Below, piece after piece: positions 42,508 to 42,659 of a DNA stretch of 42,659 nt. A program made the translations under genes and the position numbers. Every line of letters begins with the position of its first letter. Position 1 is the first letter of the stretch. The stretch covers positions 1-42,659 of the forward strand of contig CAZUAY010000001.1 in the NCBI GenBank assembly GCA_964618405.1, given 5' to 3'. Under the pieces are notes generated by a model. The model saw only the letters and a program-made list of their open reading frames with translations. It was not told where the DNA came from and did no database searches. The stretch comes from JBBQIY01 sp964618405 (GTDB lineage: Bacteria > Verrucomicrobiota > Kiritimatiellia > RFP12 > UBA3636).

Positions 42508-42659
42508 ATGATCAACTTTAACAAATCTAAAGATTTTTACCGCTTAGCGTTTGCGGTATGTTTTGTATTGGCGCTCATTTCAAGTTCGTTTATCGGTGCT
42601 GCACAGGGAGCGATTCCCGATGCGGTTCCTGTGTTTCCGACGGCCGCTTTTAGCCAATT
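42508..42659 (+). CDS. Secreted protein, start only (cut by window edge)
   Basis: Fifty codons are visible: ATG at 42508, AGGAA upstream. The product begins MINFNKSKDFYRLAFAVC and has a hydrophobic stretch (about residues 12-30) with likely signal cleavage after GAAQGA or just before it. The rest lies outside the window, so the function cannot be judged. Confidence 0.65.
   Translation, partial: MINFNKSKDFYRLAFAVCFVLALISSSFIGAAQGAIPDAVPVFPTAAFSQ

Noticed and set aside
1..42659. tRNA, rRNA or riboswitch genes in the gaps
   Set aside because: No cloverleaf, rRNA word or known riboswitch core was seen by eye; a covariance-model search would be needed to be sure.

Overview
The window looks like a piece of chromosome from a member of the PVC superphylum (Verrucomicrobiota, Kiritimatiellota or Lentisphaerota side). 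The best evidence is a five-gene operon (21544-29173) with the layout of the Akkermansia Amuc_1102-1101-1100-1099-1098 pilus-like locus. The LL-diaminopimelate aminotransferase gene (dapL) and the dksA-lspA pair fit the same assignment. Base composition is moderate, with AT-richer stretches. The exact lineage cannot be fixed from this sequence alone. No rRNA, tRNA or CRISPR array was found by eye.

Layout. 1-395: intergenic repeats. 396-6290 (minus): a tightly packed run read from a good promoter at 6333-6361, namely metG, then a type II restriction-modification pair (5-methylcytosine methyltransferase plus MvaI/BcnI-like endonuclease), then a SpoU-family RNA methyltransferase and an HD-domain protein. 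The R-M pair is AT-richer and sits with only 9-bp gaps between two housekeeping genes, so it looks like a precise insertion. 6376-9696 (minus): dksA-like gene with a long lysine-rich histone-H1-like N-terminus, lspA and a DUF4340 gene. 9887-13931 (plus): malic enzyme, a transformylase-only PurH, and a MATE exporter. 14456-17960 (plus): dapL, folD and a second class I aminotransferase. 18039-19289: two small genes of unclear role. 19286-21283 (minus): transketolase.

21544-29173 (plus) is the pilus-like operon: secreted Amuc_1102-like protein, PilM-PilN fusion, Amuc_1100-like protein, a zinc-ribbon/thrombospondin-type-3 protein, and a 1069-aa secretin carrying ten in-frame 30-bp tandem repeats. 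It ends at a strong intrinsic terminator, followed by comM (YifB). 30921-36586: a small unknown gene, tex, rpoN (sigma-54) and alr. 36608-37888: a REP-associated tyrosine transposase (RAYT) unit, with flanking repeats and an unusual DprA/LOG-like C-terminal domain. 38216-41977: an FAD-dependent oxidoreductase and an MFS transporter fused to HEAT repeats. The window ends inside a gene for a secreted protein (42508 onward).

Four intergenic regions (1-395, 13932-14455, 37683-38215, 41978-42507) share a family of short repeats: 7-bp tandem units, a TGACCGATTAC inverted repeat, a 47-bp hairpin element and a G4/C4 hairpin. One pair of hairpins shows a compensatory base change. These repeats, the RAYT unit, the secretin repeat array and the R-M insertion are the most interesting parts of the window.
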